Below the pieces are notes generated by a model. The model searched no databases. It was not told where the DNA came from and worked only from the letters and a program-made list of their open reading frames with translations. A stretch of DNA of 64,000 bases. It comes from Limonium bicolor (Eukaryota > Streptophyta > Magnoliopsida > Caryophyllales > Plumbaginaceae). The translations under genes and the position numbers were made by a program. Shown one piece after another: positions 62,036 through 64,000 of this stretch (the stretch's first letter is position 1; each line of letters starts with the position of its first letter). The stretch is taken from positions 1-64,000 of the forward strand of contig JAIOTZ010000284.1 in assembly GCA_023374045.1 (NCBI GenBank), written 5' to 3'.

Positions 62036-62450
62036 TGAGGCCAATCCGGCTTAAAACCTCAAACAAGGCCCAATCCGGCCCGAACCTCAAACAAGGCCCA
62101 ATCCGGCCCGAAACCTCAAACCCAATCCTGCCCGAAACCTCAAACAAGGCCCAATCCAGCCCGAAACCTCAAACAAGGCCCAATCCGGCCCGAAACTTCA
62201 AACAAGGCCCAATCCGGCCCGAAACCTCAAACAAGGCCCAATCCGACCCGAAACCTCAAATAAGGCCCAATCCGGCCCAAAACCTCAAACAAGGCCCAAT
62301 CTGGCCTCAAACCTCTAACAAGGCCCAATCCGACCCAAAACCTCAAACAAGGCCCAATTCGGCCCAAAACCTCAAACAAGGCCCAATCCGACCCAAAACC
62401 TCAAACAAGGCCCAATCCGGCCCAAAACCTCAAACAAGGCCCAATTTGGT
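62036..62450 (+). repeat. 29 bp minisatellite, about 15 units
   Basis: The unit runs CAATCCGGCC-CGAAACCTCA-AACAAGGCC, with most changes in the GGCC/GACC and CGAAA/CAAAA positions. The first seven or so units are mainly of the CGAAA type and the later ones of the CAAAA type. One unit near 62120 lacks six bases or so. Confidence 0.9.
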
Positions 62451-62469
62451 CCAACTTCAACCCGGTCCA

Positions 62470-62515
62470 ACGTTGACCTTGACCCAAACGTTGACTTTGA
62501 CCCAACTTTGACCTG
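62470..62515 (+). promoter_or_regulatory. TTGAC (W-box-like) cluster
   Basis: Five TTGAC cores lie in about 45 bases directly after the 29 bp minisatellite. They may belong to the same LTR-like unit. Function is inferred from the motif only. Confidence 0.35.
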
Positions 62516-62989
62516 GCCCATTTTCCAAGCCCGATTCAATTCAATCCAATCCAAACTCAATCCCATTCAAACCAAATTGTAGATTCCATCCAAACTCCAA
62601 AAATCCAAAAAACATTCCTTATTATTCAGCTTAATTTAAAAATCCTGAAAGTCTCGTTTATCAAACTTTCAAACAATCATTTTATTCAAACTTCATCAAG
62701 TTTTCAAAAGAAACCATTTTGTGGAATTTAAAGGAAAAACTCTTCTCACATCATAAAAACTTTTATCAAAACGCAGAAAGTTCTTGTCACATATACAGAA
62801 AGTTTTCTCCCAAAGACATTTTTCAAAATCAGTGTTTCTTCATTGAGAATTCCGAACAACTTGTAAAGTTTTCCAACTTAGTTTTCAAATCCAAATGAAA
62901 CTTCTTCGGGGAACAGAAAATGTCTAACACTTTCAAAACGTTTTCTCCCTAGTTAGACATCAATTGTCTCCCTTCCAAAAAAAAATCTG

Positions 62990-63140
62990 AGGCGGGGCAC
63001 TAGGGTCGTAACCTCCCTTGTCGCAGCCTGGATCCTTTAGGCGGGGCATTTAGGTGACAAACCTTCCCTAATTGCAGCCTAGATTTTTACAAGGCAGGGT
63101 GCTAGGGAAGTAACGGTCTTCTGTTGCAGCCGGGGATTTT
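62990..63140 (+). repeat. Three 50 bp tandem units
   Basis: Units start at 62990, 63040 and 63092 with GGCGGGGCA or GGCAGGGTG and end with TTGCAGCC-like sequence. Units are diverged. Confidence 0.7.
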
Positions 63141-64000
63141 AGAATCGTAGCTCCCTTCCGCTTGATTTCAATGTTTTTCGGTTTTTAACGTTTTAAACCG
63201 GGAGTTAGAGACGTTATTAGGGTTCGACCGAGAACATCTCATCCATGGTGTTTCTCTCTGAATCCTATTTTTTTCGACATAAATTCATTGCCCCATCTTT
63301 CGAGCCTCGGTACTTATTATTAGTTAAGTGTTGTGTTCGAGGGGTACATAGGGTAATAATCCCTAGGGATTATCCGCCCTTTTTATAAAAATGATTTTTG
63401 GTTTTAAAATTTTAAGAGAGGCAATTCTGAACAAATCAATCCAACCCTTTCATTAGAGTTTAACCCCTAAGCACTCCTCAATCCTTTCTTAAGCAAACTC
63501 GAAGTCACTAGTCTCACTAACATAGGACCCTTTATTCTTAAATGCTCCTGAACAACCTTAGTGATCAGAAACCTGAAACATCTTCAAAACCCGAACACCT
63601 ATAAACCAAATATCCTCTTTCATACTCCATCAACACTTTGACTTCCTAAATCACCTCAAAAATTTGACCATTCTAAAATCCAAACTTTATAAACGTGAAA
63701 AACTCCTCAATTCCACCAAAGAATCCGAACACCTCTTAACTTCATAAAATGACCAAAATACCCCGCAGCTCTACAAAATGACCGAAATACCCCTAAGCTC
63801 TACAAAATGATCAAAAACTCTTTAACTCCAGCAAATGATCCAAACACCCCTCGACTCCAAAAATATAATAACCAAAATACCCTTTTGCTCCTCAAAACTC
63901 CCAGCATCCTTTTAATCTCGTAAAAGTCGAAACGACCTCAAACCTCTCAATATTCAAACCAATTTCACCAATCAATATCACCAGCCTATTTCTCCAAACT
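63141..64000. other. Possible LTR-element DNA, no gene
   Basis: Includes repeated CTCTACAAAATGACC-type phrases (63765-63810). The minisatellite, TTGAC cluster and tandem units just left suggest a long LTR extending past the window edge, but no terminus, primer site or coding motif is visible. Confidence 0.3.

Overview
This is a plant nuclear DNA window, most likely from a eudicot. The evidence is several families of plant LTR retrotransposon using tRNA-Met or tRNA-Asp primer sites, Athila-type elements, a Cf/EIX-type receptor-like protein pair, AT-rich intergenic DNA and plant tRNA-derived SINEs. I cannot name the species. About 60 percent of the window is nested retrotransposon.

Layout. Positions 1-1695 are a minus-strand LTR cut by the window edge, inserted into an old Ty1/copia pol remnant (1696-2352). 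Positions 2353-2812 and 18468-19752 appear to be the two halves of one minus-strand Athila-type LTR (element M), split by a 15.7 kb non-autonomous Ty3-type element (2813-18467). That element has giant 5.6 kb LTRs, a tRNA-Met primer site and only a gag gene. The M internal region (19753-24368) keeps an ORF3 and the C-terminus of integrase. Element P, a plus-strand Athila-type element with 1.38 kb LTRs, occupies 24369-36949 and carries degraded gag and pol plus ORF3. A 1.74 kb gag-only copia element with a perfect 5 bp target duplication lies at 38605-40345.

The host genes are two tandem receptor-like protein genes. The first (41779-44555) carries a 1-base frameshift and lacks 48 codons. The second (50550-53528) is intact. 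Their shared upstream region is split by a 3.9 kb insertion holding a 2.7 kb inverted-repeat element with two MITEs nested inside it. A fragment of a third paralogue lies at 54193-54275. The remainder (54.3-64 kb) is AT-rich DNA with a degenerate ACGTTTCCA minisatellite, SINE-like units, a candidate promoter with a C-rich leader, and a 29 bp minisatellite that may belong to another LTR element.

The most notable points are: (1) three short, frame-consistent GT-AG intron candidates inside the gag of the giant-LTR element; (2) palindrome arrays present both in the LTRs and just upstream of ORF3 in elements P and M, with different sequences in the two elements; (3) a leader intron whose acceptor abuts the ORF3 start codon in both elements; (4) a chimeric LTR at the left edge that shares its last 1.2 kb with the giant LTR but has a different U3; and (5) a SINE apparently filled with a near-perfect copy of nearby DNA. 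All boundaries and similarities were judged by eye.
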